Source: Clostridiales bacterium (GTDB lineage: Bacteria; Bacillota; Clostridia; Saccharofermentanales; Saccharofermentanaceae). Taken from it: a stretch of DNA of 7,704 nucleotides. Location of the stretch: NCBI GenBank assembly GCA_017612755.1, contig JAGAFH010000030.1, forward strand, positions 1 to 7,704. The letters are read 5' to 3'. Of the stretch, positions 1-6,596 are shown in pieces; within the stretch, counting starts at the first letter, position 1, and every line of letters begins with the position of its first letter. Under the pieces are notes generated by a model. It worked only from the letters and a program-made list of their open reading frames with translations. It did no database searches and was not told the origin of the DNA. The position numbers and the translations under genes were made by a program.

Positions 1-296
1 AGATGGATGATTTCGGAAGCGGTTTCTCATCCCTTAATATGCTCAAGGATCTGCCGGTGGATGTGCTTAAGATCGACATGAAGTTCCTTAATAAGGCAGA
101 GGACGATGCCAAGGCGAAGACCATCCTTCAGAATATCATCAACCTGTCGGAGGATCTGGGTATATCATCCCTGACCGAAGGCGTTGAGACAAAAGAGCAG
201 CATGATATGCTCTCCGGTATGGGCTGTAAGCTCTTCCAGGGTTTCTATTTCGCTGAACCCATGCCTGAAGATGAGTTTGAAAAGATCATCTGCTGA
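1..296 (+). CDS. EAL-domain protein, C-terminal part (probable c-di-GMP phosphodiesterase), 5' partial
   Basis: This is the end of a gene that starts before the window; 97 complete codons are visible, ending at TGA 294-296. The residues are the C-terminal third of an EAL domain, which hydrolyses cyclic di-GMP to pGpG. Visible family motifs in order are DDFGSGFSSL (loop 6, with the paired metal-binding aspartates), DVLKID (conserved Lys), the EGVET signature with its conserved Glu, and the QGFYFAEPM motif near the end. All positions visible here that matter for catalysis are intact, so an active phosphodiesterase is plausible. The EAL motif itself and any GGDEF, PAS or membrane sensor part lie upstream and cannot be judged. 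The protein ends about 15 residues after the QGFYF motif, normal for a C-terminal EAL domain. No terminator is visible between it and the next gene. Confidence 0.93.
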   Translation, partial: MDDFGSGFSSLNMLKDLPVDVLKIDMKFLNKAEDDAKAKTILQNIINLSEDLGISSLTEGVETKEQHDMLSGMGCKLFQGFYFAEPMPEDEFEKIIC

Positions 297-347
297 AACT
301 TTTATCAAGAAACAGATAATGATAATATCTTCAGGTAATAATGATCC

Positions 348-365
348 AGGAGACAGAACAGATTG
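348..365 (+). promoter_or_regulatory. Ribosome binding site that fixes a TTG start
   Basis: AGGAG at 348-352 lies 10 bases before TTG 363-365. The first in-frame ATG is codon 19, after the PHQDDE zinc motif, so starting there would destroy the deacetylase site. The TTG is therefore the supported start. Confidence 0.75.
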
Positions 366-1898
366 AATAAGACTGTACTTTATTTTTCTCCCCATCAGGA
401 TGATGAACTTCTTATAATGGGAGCCGATATTGTTAGATCGGTGTCGACTGGAATGGATGTCCATGTAATCTTATGTACCGATGGCTCCAAATGCAGGATC
501 AGGGATGATCTTGATCTTTCTCCGGAACAAAAAACAAAGTACCGGGATGAAGAGTTTAAGAACAGCTGCAGGGCACTGGGTGTTTCTGAAGATAATATCC
601 ATATCGACGAAGACAGAATGACAGACAAAGAGGCGGACCTGGAAGATGGCTGTAATCTGATAGAAAAGCACATAAAAAAGTTTGACGGAAGATGTGTGGT
701 CTGCACATTGATCCCCGCCAGAGCTGAAAAACAGCATCCGGATCACTATATCATCGGCTGCGCAGCATTGAGCCTTTTTGCAAAAGGACGGATATCCACG
801 ATGAGGCTTTTCGGCGAACCCTGGATAAGCTTTCCGTGCCATAAGCTTGAAAGATATGAAGCGGATGAAAGCCAAAAGAAGATGATCAGGGAGGCTGTAA
901 TGGCTTATTCAGGAAAGTCTGAACTCGGCATAGGTCATTACAGCTGTCCGGGGCACTTTGAGCTTCTTTTGAATGATATGGCCTCCTATTTCATCGAGAA
1001 TAAAAAGGATCCTGAAGGTGAGAGGAAGATCATTCTTTCTCTGGCTTCTTTCCCGGGAAGAAAGGATCATATTTCCTATTCCATAAAGACACTTACAGGT
1101 CAGAAGATACCCGCCGACAAGATAGTTCTTTATCTGGCGAAAGAGCAGTATCCGGAAAGAGACGGGAGCTTTTCAAACGATCTTCGGGAAATGACAGACA
1201 GTGGGCAGGTAGATGTAAGATGGACAGAAGATGCCGGTCCCCACAAAAAGTACCTGTGTGCCTTCAGGGAGTTTGAAGATGATCTGGTAATAACGGTGGA
1301 TGATGATATCCTTCATGATGAATCTATGACTGTGAAGCTTCTTCTTTCCTGGTTCAAGCATCCCGGAGCGGTATCTGCCATGCGTACCCACCTGATCATT
1401 CCTGACAGGAAAGGCGGATTCAGACCCTATAACGAATGGTTTATCCAGCAGAAGATCCTGATAGACAGGGAATCTGATGAGCTTCTCTCCACCAACGGGG
1501 CGGGTACCATTTTTGAACCTAAAAAACTGAAAAAAGACATCTTTGATATTGGCCTGATGAAAACGACATGTGTAATGACGGCAGACGATCTTTGGATAAA
1601 GGCAGCTCTTCTGTATTCAGGAATGCCTGTAGTACAGGTTCCCGGCTACAAAGGCCTTAAACTGGTGCCCGGATCCCAGGACGTTACTCTTTGGAGCTGG
1701 AATAAGAGTTCCAACGATGATACCTGGAGAAGGGTTGAGGACTGGTATGACGGGGAAAACGGGGAAGGAAGCTTTAAGAAGGCCATCTTCGGACCCTGGT
1801 CAGCTATCGGCTTTATAAGGGATATAAGGTACCGGAAGAAATACAGCAGAGAAAATACGGACAGACCAATACTCGACAGATACTTTAATAAGGATTAA
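363..1898 (+). CDS. PIG-L (LmbE-like) deacetylase fused to a GT-A-type glycosyltransferase domain
   Basis: A 511-residue, apparently cytoplasmic two-domain protein. Residues 1 to about 210 are a PIG-L/LmbE domain, a zinc-dependent N-deacetylase family acting on GlcNAc-type sugars (MshB, PIG-L, BshB). It shows PHQDDE, with H11, D13 and D14 as likely zinc ligand, base and zinc ligand, and HPDH, with H125 and H128. Residues from about 220 to 480 look like a family-2-type glycosyltransferase: a beta strand IILSLASFPGR, then VDDDI (D313-D315, the DXD-like nucleotide-sugar/metal site), then TADDLW (D408, D409) where such enzymes carry acceptor-side acidic residues. No signal peptide or membrane segment is seen. 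The simplest reading is one polypeptide that transfers a sugar and deacetylates a sugar in the same glycan or glycolipid pathway; the substrate is unknown. It starts at TTG behind AGGAG and is followed 20 bases later by the four-cysteine gene. The deacetylase call is firm; the glycosyltransferase call is good but made from motifs only. Confidence 0.85.
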   Translation: MNKTVLYFSPHQDDELLIMGADIVRSVSTGMDVHVILCTDGSKCRIRDDLDLSPEQKTKYRDEEFKNSCRALGVSEDNIHIDEDRMTDKEADLEDGCNLIEKHIKKFDGRCVVCTLIPARAEKQHPDHYIIGCAALSLFAKGRISTMRLFGEPWISFPCHKLERYEADESQKKMIREAVMAYSGKSELGIGHYSCPGHFELLLNDMASYFIENKKDPEGERKIILSLASFPGRKDHISYSIKTLTGQKIPADKIVLYLAKEQYPERDGSFSNDLREMTDSGQVDVRWTEDAGPHKKYLCAFREFEDDLVITVDDDILHDESMTVKLLLSWFKHPGAVSAMRTHLIIPDRKGGFRPYNEWFIQQKILIDRESDELLSTNGAGTIFEPKKLKKDIFDIGLMKTTCVMTADDLWIKAALLYSGMPVVQVPGYKGLKLVPGSQDVTLWSWNKSSNDDTWRRVEDWYDGENGEGSFKKAIFGPWSAIGFIRDIRYRKKYSRENTDRPILDRYFNKD

Positions 1899-1918
1899 AC
1901 AGGTGGTATATTCTTCTT

Positions 1919-2092
1919 ATGGCAGATTGTGATAAATGCATGTTCTATAACTACGATGAGATCACGGATGGTTACTACTGTGACGCGAATATCGATGAGG
2001 ACGAGTTTGAGAGACTTCAGACCCGGAGAAATAAAGACTGTCCATTTTTCAGACCTTATGATGAATACCAGGTCGTAAAGCACCAGATCTGA
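1919..2092 (+). CDS. Four-cysteine mini-protein, DUF6472-like
   Basis: A 57-residue protein reading MADCDKCMFYNYDEI at its start. It has four cysteines, C4 and C7 (CxxC), C21 and C41, and is rich in Asp, Glu and Tyr. The pattern CxxCxxYxYDE, then YYCD and N-DEDE, then KDCPFF and DEYQVVKHQI at the end matches the small Clostridia family I know as DUF6472, usually about 55-65 residues, with no established function. The cysteines suggest one bound metal, probably zinc, but this is inference. AGGTGG at 1901-1906 is a plausible ribosome site, though 12 bases from the ATG is long. The stop is 1 base before the HAD gene start, so the two are probably translationally coupled. The assignment rests on remembered family pattern, not a search. 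Confidence 0.8.
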   Translation: MADCDKCMFYNYDEITDGYYCDANIDEDEFERLQTRRNKDCPFFRPYDEYQVVKHQI

Positions 2093-2093
2093 T

Positions 2094-2744
2094 ATGAGAT
2101 ACGATCTCCTTATCTTTGATCTTGACGGGACGGTCCTCGACACTATCGAGGACCTGGCCATTGCCATGAACCACGCCAGGGAAGTATGCGGATTAGATCC
2201 CCAGCCTTTGGAGATGGTAAAGGCCATGGTGGGGAACGGTATCAGAAAACTGATAGAAAGAAGCACCAAAGATGACGGAGAAGTAGATAAGGACAGGATC
2301 TACCGGGAGTTCATGAGTTTTTATGATGAACACTGTACCGATAATACCCGGCCCTATAAGGGGATAACAGATCTTTTAAAGACTCTCAAGGAAAGAAAAG
2401 TAAAGATATATATACTCACCAACAAGCCGGCTGCCCCTTCAGAAATACTGATCAGACACTGTTTCCCGGGACTTGTCGATGAAGTAAGGGGAAATACTGA
2501 AGGAATTCCTTTAAAACCCGACCCCACTGTAATAAACGGCCTTATAGAACGTTCCGGTATAGAAAAGAACAAATGTGCCCTGGTAGGGGATTCGGAGGTG
2601 GATATCCATACCGCAAAGAACGCAAATATCGACAGCATAAGCGTTTCATGGGGGTTTAAGACCAGGGCTTTCCTGGAGGAAAATGGGGCGGATATCATCT
2701 TTGATTCTGCTGAAAATCTGAAAAAATATTTGGAAAATCAATAA
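2094..2744 (+). CDS. HAD-superfamily (subclass IA) phosphatase, phosphoglycolate-phosphatase-like
   Basis: A 216-residue HAD hydrolase, the usual length for the Gph/PGMB-like group. All four motifs are present: motif I FDLDGTVLDT with nucleophile D9 and acid/base D11; motif II ILTNKP with T109; motif III K141 in LKPDP; motif IV VGDSEVD with metal-binding D166 and D170. A helical cap is inserted between motifs I and II (about residues 17-85, class C1). Family members dephosphorylate small phosphometabolites such as 2-phosphoglycolate, pyrophosphate, sugar phosphates or nucleotides; the substrate cannot be read from sequence, so no symbol is given. It starts 1 base after the stop of the four-cysteine gene and has no clear ribosome site of its own, which points to translational coupling. 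No terminator hairpin follows; an independent promoter appears instead. Confidence 0.92.
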   Translation: MRYDLLIFDLDGTVLDTIEDLAIAMNHAREVCGLDPQPLEMVKAMVGNGIRKLIERSTKDDGEVDKDRIYREFMSFYDEHCTDNTRPYKGITDLLKTLKERKVKIYILTNKPAAPSEILIRHCFPGLVDEVRGNTEGIPLKPDPTVINGLIERSGIEKNKCALVGDSEVDIHTAKNANIDSISVSWGFKTRAFLEENGADIIFDSAENLKKYLENQ

Positions 2745-2771
2745 ATAGCACTATAAAACGGACAATATCCC

Positions 2772-2780
2772 TGTTATAAT
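2772..2780 (+). promoter_or_regulatory. Extended -10 promoter for the small-protein pair
   Basis: TGTTATAAT is a perfect extended -10 (TGnTATAAT). No good -35 lies 16-18 bases upstream (TATAAA at 2752-2757), as is common for extended -10 promoters. The predicted RNA start is near 2787, about 32 bases before the ATG at 2819. A weaker TTGGAA-16-TATAAA pair at 2730-2757 could be a second promoter. Confidence 0.65.
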
Positions 2781-2818
2781 GAGAACATAAAAGAACAAAT
2801 GTACAGGAGGTATTGACC

Positions 2819-3124
2819 ATGAACAAGTTTAATATCACTCATACCGATTATTCAGAAGAGATCAGAAACGCTATCGAAGCAGGTCTTATAGTACCTGCCG
2901 GAGGAGACCGGGCCATTATCGTTCATATGGACGATATCGACGGAACATATTCCTATGCCCAGATAAATGACCTGCTCAACAACGATGATGAATTTCATGA
3001 CATCTTTATGAGCTGCTACAACTTCTATCTCGGCGCAGATGCAGATCATACATTCACAACAAGAACGGTTAAGAAGGCGGAAGTCGTAAATATCAGCATA
3101 GATGATCTGCCTCTTACGGCTTAA
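2819..3124 (+). CDS. Small acidic protein of unknown function
   Basis: I do not recognise this 101-residue protein. ATG 2819 is chosen because AGGAGG at 2805-2810 sits 8 bases before it. An in-frame TTG at 2813 is only 2 bases from that ribosome site and is unlikely to be used. The protein is strongly acidic, with 18 Asp/Glu against 6 Lys/Arg, has a single Cys, and has no signal peptide or membrane segment, so it is probably soluble and cytoplasmic. The first third reads like a short helix (SEEIRNAIEAGLIV) followed by a strand (RAIIVHMDDIDGTYSYAQI); the middle is rich in Asp and Asn. It is the first gene of a two-gene unit with its own promoter and is followed after 20 bases by the next small gene. 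Clean ribosome site and normal codon use support it as a real gene. Confidence 0.75.
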   Translation: MNKFNITHTDYSEEIRNAIEAGLIVPAGGDRAIIVHMDDIDGTYSYAQINDLLNNDDEFHDIFMSCYNFYLGADADHTFTTRTVKKAEVVNISIDDLPLTA

Positions 3125-3144
3125 GGGAAGAAAGGAGCATTATT

Positions 3145-3426
3145 ATGAGAAACTTATATCTTATTGCGGAGAGAATGAAGAAGAGGGAATCCCGGGCCGT
3201 ACAGGATATGATCGGCAGGATCAGGTTCGATATAGAAAACAATATCCTGACCAGGGATGAAGAAGGCTTTATAAGAGTCGACTTTATGGAAAGGGAAGAG
3301 CAGTGGCTCTCGGAAGATGCATTTATCTACAATGTGATCGCTTCACCTGACTTCTGTAAGAGATACCGCATGTGGTCTGAATACGCCAGGTACTTTATCC
3401 ATGACTTTCGCCTCAAATGCGCCTGA
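3145..3426 (+). CDS. Small charged protein of unknown function
   Basis: A 93-residue protein that I do not recognise. AAGGAG at 3132-3137 is 7 bases before ATG 3145. The sequence is rich in charged residues, with about 17 acidic and 17 basic. It looks largely helical, with an N-terminal stretch reading RMKKRESRAVQDMIGRI and an aromatic-rich C-terminus (YRMWSEYARYFIHDF). There is no signal peptide, no membrane helix and no catalytic motif I can name. It lies 20 bases after the acidic gene and 10 bases before a terminator hairpin, so the two form one transcript. A physical pairing of the acidic first protein with this one is possible, but nothing in the sequence proves it. Confidence 0.72.
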   Translation: MRNLYLIAERMKKRESRAVQDMIGRIRFDIENNILTRDEEGFIRVDFMEREEQWLSEDAFIYNVIASPDFCKRYRMWSEYARYFIHDFRLKCA

Positions 3427-3435
3427 AGAAAGACC

Positions 3436-3460
3436 GGCCGGTTAACCCCGGCCATTTCTT
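3436..3460 (+). terminator. Intrinsic terminator of the small-protein pair
   Basis: GGCCGG 3436-3441 pairs with CCGGCC 3448-3453 around a 6-base loop (TTAACC), followed by the T-rich run ATTTCTTTT. It begins 10 bases after the stop at 3426. Confidence 0.75.
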
Positions 3461-3471
3461 TTCCCAAATAA

Positions 3472-3498
3472 AAAAGCCGGCCACATGGGCCGGCTTTT
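3472..3498. terminator. Bidirectional intrinsic terminator between convergent genes
   Basis: A perfect 11-base-pair stem, AAAAGCCGGCC (3472-3482) with GGCCGGCTTTT (3488-3498), encloses the loop ACATG. On the minus strand the hairpin is followed by TTATTTGGG and lies 20 bases after the ddh stop, so it ends ddh. On the plus strand its TTTT arm backs up the preceding terminator. Confidence 0.88.
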
Positions 3499-3518
3499 AA
3501 AATATCTGTTTTTTTCTA

Positions 3519-4505
3519 TCAGAGAAGATGTGCCCTGATCTCTTCGCCTGAAAGGGGAGAGAGAAGTGCGGGAGCGATATCAAATACTGTCTTACATCCG
3601 GACTGACCGTCCTTATTGAGACGGTATGCAGCTCTAGCATATGCTATGAGTACGGAAGCGGTGAACTCAGGGTTGGAGTCAAGCTTCAGAGAATACTCGA
3701 TAACGTGCTTGTTCTCGTTGTCGAAACCTGTCTTGCCGCTTCTGAATACAAAACCGCCGTGGTTGATCCTGGAGTGGTCTCTTGCGAATTCCTCTTCGGA
3801 GATGAAGTGTACAGTAGTGTCGTAATCAGCGAAGTAGTTGGGCATCTCCTTGATGGTCTTCTCGATGAGAGCCTTATCTGCACCTTCCTCTGCAACAACA
3901 AAGCATTCTCTGGTGTGCTTCTGTCTTGTGGTGAGCTCGGGATTGGATCCGGATCTTACTGCCTCAAGAGCTGCATCAACGGGGATAGTGTACTGCTTGC
4001 CGTTCTTTACGCCGGGAACTCTTCTGATAGCATCGGAGTGCCCCTGGGATACACCCTTGCCCCAGAATGTGTAATCATTTCCGTCGGGAAGGATGGCATT
4101 GGAATAAAGTCTTGTAAGGGAGAACATTCCGGGATCCCAGCCTACTGAGATGATGGCGATCTTTCCGGCACCCTTGGCAGACTCATCTACTGCTGCGAAG
4201 TGCTCGGGGATCTTAGCATGTGTATCGAAGCTGTCGATAACATTAAAGTACTTGGCATATTCTTTTGTCTGCTTGGGAAGATCAGTAGCAGATCCGCCGC
4301 AGATGATCATGACGTCAAAGTCGTCCTTCATACCCGGGATATCATCTGATGAATAAACGGGAACACCCTCTGTCTTAGTTGTAACAGAAGAGGGGTCTCT
4401 TCTTGTGAAAATGCCTTTGAGCTCCATGTCGGGGTTCTTTCTTAACTCGCTCTCGACACCTTTTGCCAGGTTGCCGTAGCCTATTATTCCTACTCTGATT
4501 GCCAT
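3519..4505 (-). CDS. ddh: meso-diaminopimelate D-dehydrogenase
   Basis: A 328-residue NADPH-dependent enzyme (EC 1.4.1.16) that reductively aminates tetrahydrodipicolinate to meso-diaminopimelate in one step, by-passing the succinylase, acetylase and aminotransferase routes. meso-DAP feeds peptidoglycan cross-links and lysine. The match is close throughout. The N-terminal Rossmann motif is VGIIGYGNLAKGVE (Gly at 6, 9 and 11), followed by PDMELKGIFTRRDP. Then come CGGSATDLPKQ, SVGWDPGMFSLTRLY, the substrate-site segment FWGKGVSQGHSDAIRRVPGV, and near the end RLNKDGQSGCKTVFDIAPALLSP. The length fits the family. ATG at 4505 is chosen because GGAGG (4511-4515, minus) is 5 bases upstream; a TTG four codons earlier overlaps that ribosome site and is rejected. 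The gene is alone on its strand, with its own promoter and terminator, so it is probably monocistronic. Confidence 0.96.
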   Translation of the reverse strand: MAIRVGIIGYGNLAKGVESELRKNPDMELKGIFTRRDPSSVTTKTEGVPVYSSDDIPGMKDDFDVMIICGGSATDLPKQTKEYAKYFNVIDSFDTHAKIPEHFAAVDESAKGAGKIAIISVGWDPGMFSLTRLYSNAILPDGNDYTFWGKGVSQGHSDAIRRVPGVKNGKQYTIPVDAALEAVRSGSNPELTTRQKHTRECFVVAEEGADKALIEKTIKEMPNYFADYDTTVHFISEEEFARDHSRINHGGFVFRSGKTGFDNENKHVIEYSLKLDSNPEFTASVLIAYARAAYRLNKDGQSGCKTVFDIAPALLSPLSGEEIRAHLL

Positions 4506-4538
4506 AAGTGCCTCCAAATAACTATAAATTCGGTAGAT

Positions 4539-4568
4539 ATTATACTCGCAGTCATGTTTTTTTGTAAA
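4539..4568 (-). promoter_or_regulatory. Sigma-70-type promoter of ddh
   Basis: On the minus strand, TTTACA (4568-4563, five of six consensus bases) and TATAAT (4544-4539, perfect) are separated by 18 bases. The predicted RNA start is near 4532, giving a leader of about 27 bases that carries GGAGG. Confidence 0.8.
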
Positions 4569-4580
4569 GTTGATGTGATG

Positions 4581-4609
4581 TTGTTTATTGAAGATGTTTA
4601 AAGTAAAAT
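4581..4609 (+). promoter_or_regulatory. Possible promoter of the LTA-synthase-like gene
   Basis: TTGTTT (4581-4586) and TAAAAT (4604-4609) are 17 bases apart. The -35 is weak, with three of six consensus bases. The predicted RNA start, about 4616, is only 2-4 bases before the ATG at 4619, which would make the mRNA leaderless. The -10 lies within an 11-base string that recurs before the kinase-like gene. Confidence 0.4.
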
Positions 4610-4618
4610 ATCGGTCGT

Positions 4619-6526
4619 ATGAAGATCACGTTTGGTAAGACAAAGAAAGATATCATATATTACTGCATCGCCGGTGCCGCCATCGCTTTCGGGATCGTAT
4701 TCTCTTTCCTGAATTATCCCGAGACGGCATTTATATATCTTCTGCTGGGCTTATTCGTTATCCCCCGCTTTGAGATAAAAACAAAGACCTCCCTGGTGGA
4801 AGATCTTGTTTTTCCTCTCTCTTCCGCGGCCCTTGCCATCTATTTTGACCATCTCATCACCATGTTTGGTCATGAGTTCTATGAGGGCTACCATTCCATA
4901 ATCAAGTATCTGCTGTCCCATGACAGCTTCAGGTTCCAGGTGGAGCTCTTTCTGGTCATCGCCCTTTACTTTGTACTCAGAGGCCTTTTCGTGCCTTCCC
5001 GTTTTGCGGCATTTATCTCGGCTTTCCCGCCCATGCTCTTTTCACTGGCGGACTACTATATCTACACCTTCAGGGGAAGTGAGTTTATACCCCCGGATTT
5101 TTATGGCGTAAAGACTGCTTTTTCTGTTGTAGGGGGATATCATTTCCCTATATTCCTTCCCCTTGCTTTCCTGGCCCTGCCTTTCTTCCTCTACGTTACA
5201 GGCATGTTAAGGCTCAAGGTGGAGAAGAAAGAGGAGAAGTGGTATGTAAGGGAAGCTGTTTCTGTAGCTGTTGCTGTCCTTTTCACCTGCGGACTCTTCC
5301 ATGTGTCTGAGGATATCTCTTCCTTCAGGACAGTAATGATGTGGAAGGATGAGGCTACCAGATATAACGGATTCGTCACTAACTTTGCAGTTATGCTGGA
5401 GACCATGAAGATAGACGAGCCGGCCGGTTATTCCAGGGAGGTCTATGAAGAGCTTGTTTCTGAAGAGGTTTCATCTGATATCTCCGATGCATCGAATATC
5501 ATCGTCGTCATGAACGAATCCTATACGGATATGACGGTCTTTTCTTCTGCAGGAGCCATGGATCCCTTTGAAGATCCTATGCCTTACTGGAATTCCCTGG
5601 ATGAGAATACCATCCACGGATATGCTTACTGTTCCGTCTATGGAGGCAGGACTCCTAATTCCGAGTTTGAGTTCCTGACGGGAGTTACTACGGCAGCTCT
5701 TCCTGACGGAGCGATCCCTTATTCCATGTATGTAAAGAGTGAGACTTATTCTCTTGCTTCATACCTGGGAGATCTGGGTTATTCCACCATGGCCATGCAT
5801 CCTTATCTGGCCAGCGGCTGGTCCAGGACTACGGTCTATCCTCTCATTGGTTTTGATGAGATGCTCTTTATCGATGACTTCCAATATGACGACAGTGACC
5901 TTTTAAGGGAATATGTCTCCGATCAGTGTGCTTATGAGAACCTTATCTCACAGCTGGGCCGTTCCGATAAGACATTTACTTTCCTTATCACCATGCAGAA
6001 CCATGGCGGATATACAGTGCCTTATGACAATTTCCCTGTAACGGAATATGTTCCTTACGGCGGCGATTACGGAATGGCATTAAATACTTTCCTGTCACTC
6101 ATCAAGGAGAGCGATAATGCCCTGGAGTATCTGATCGATTATCTTTCACAGCAGGATGAGAAGTATACCCTTCTGGTCTTCGGCGATCACCAGCCCAACA
6201 TCGAAGTACCCGGAGATATGGGATACGGCGGAAATAAGTGGATGGTACCTTATATCATATGGACCAACTACGATATGCCCCAATCCCTTCAGGAAAGGGA
6301 CAGCTACTATACAAGCCTTAACTATCTGGCTCTCGACGTGATGGAAGCTGCAGGAGTCGAAAGATCCGGTTACTACGATTATATAAACGATCTTCGTTCC
6401 GATATCCCCATCATAAACAACAGGGGATACTGCGATGCAGCAGGTGAGTGGCACGGATTCGATTCCGATACCCCTGCGGTAGACAGATATCTGGGACTTC
6501 AGTACTACGTTCTTTTCGACAGCTGA
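4619..6526 (+). CDS. LTA-synthase-family membrane sulfatase-fold phosphotransferase
   Basis: A 635-residue protein with a membrane N-terminal part (hydrophobic helices at about 12-30, 36-50, 62-80, 107-121, 129-149, 175-195 and 211-228) and an extracellular C-terminal sulfatase-type domain from about residue 290. Family members (LtaS, PF00884) transfer glycerol-phosphate from phosphatidylglycerol onto lipoteichoic acid or related glycolipids. The metal and catalytic residues are visible: E300 in VVMNES, nucleophile T345 in GGRTPNSEFEFLTG, H462 in MQNHGG, and D523-H524 in FGDHQP. The intact Thr rather than Cys/Ser argues for a phosphotransferase and against a true sulfatase. It could make LTA or another polyol-phosphate decoration; sequence alone does not decide, so no symbol is given. 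ATG 4619 is the only reasonable start: an in-frame TAA lies at 4604-4606 and the next Met (residue 82) is deep in the membrane part. There is no ribosome site before it, and no convincing terminator after it. Confidence 0.92.
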   Translation: MKITFGKTKKDIIYYCIAGAAIAFGIVFSFLNYPETAFIYLLLGLFVIPRFEIKTKTSLVEDLVFPLSSAALAIYFDHLITMFGHEFYEGYHSIIKYLLSHDSFRFQVELFLVIALYFVLRGLFVPSRFAAFISAFPPMLFSLADYYIYTFRGSEFIPPDFYGVKTAFSVVGGYHFPIFLPLAFLALPFFLYVTGMLRLKVEKKEEKWYVREAVSVAVAVLFTCGLFHVSEDISSFRTVMMWKDEATRYNGFVTNFAVMLETMKIDEPAGYSREVYEELVSEEVSSDISDASNIIVVMNESYTDMTVFSSAGAMDPFEDPMPYWNSLDENTIHGYAYCSVYGGRTPNSEFEFLTGVTTAALPDGAIPYSMYVKSETYSLASYLGDLGYSTMAMHPYLASGWSRTTVYPLIGFDEMLFIDDFQYDDSDLLREYVSDQCAYENLISQLGRSDKTFTFLITMQNHGGYTVPYDNFPVTEYVPYGGDYGMALNTFLSLIKESDNALEYLIDYLSQQDEKYTLLVFGDHQPNIEVPGDMGYGGNKWMVPYIIWTNYDMPQSLQERDSYYTSLNYLALDVMEAAGVERSGYYDYINDLRSDIPIINNRGYCDAAGEWHGFDSDTPAVDRYLGLQYYVLFDS

Positions 6527-6557
6527 TCCAAAGTTAACAAAAATATATTATTTTTGG

Positions 6558-6596
6558 CGCCTCCTTGAAGTAAAATATATGTATAACAAGGAGGTG
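6558..6596 (+). repeat. Inverted repeat that can sequester the ribosome site
   Basis: CGCCTCCTTG (6558-6567) can pair with CAAGGAGGTG (6587-6596) as a 10-base-pair stem with one G-U pair, around a 19-base AT-rich loop. The right arm is the ribosome site of the following gene. It would form only on RNA that starts upstream of 6558, for example read-through from the LTA-synthase-like gene. Confidence 0.6.
6571..6576 (+). promoter_or_regulatory. Possible -10 box of the kinase-like gene
   Basis: TAAAAT lies in the string AAGTAAAATAT, identical to the proposed -10 region of the upstream gene. No recognisable -35 is present at 16-18 bases. If used, RNA would start near 6583, inside the loop of the inverted repeat, and leave the ribosome site free. 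Confidence 0.35.

Noticed and set aside
297..347. GATAAT repeats (315-320 and 321-326) as a promoter before the fusion gene
   Set aside because: No -35 lies at an acceptable distance and the match to TATAAT is coincidental in AT-rich spacer.
2900..2960. EF-hand-like Asp-rich loop (DDIDGTYSY) in the acidic small protein
   Set aside because: The first loop position is not Asp and the final Glu is missing, so it does not meet the EF-hand or dockerin pattern.
3705..4148. 147-codon plus-strand frame inside ddh
   Set aside because: ddh is unmistakable on the other strand; this frame has no supporting motif and reflects codon bias of ddh.
4594..4638. 14-codon upstream frame overlapping the LTA-synthase-like start
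   Set aside because: It has no ribosome site and would lie mostly before the predicted RNA start.
6539..6555. AT-only inverted repeat (AAAAATA/TATTTTT) as terminator of the LTA-synthase-like gene
   Set aside because: Seven A-T pairs with no GC would be too unstable to count as an intrinsic terminator.
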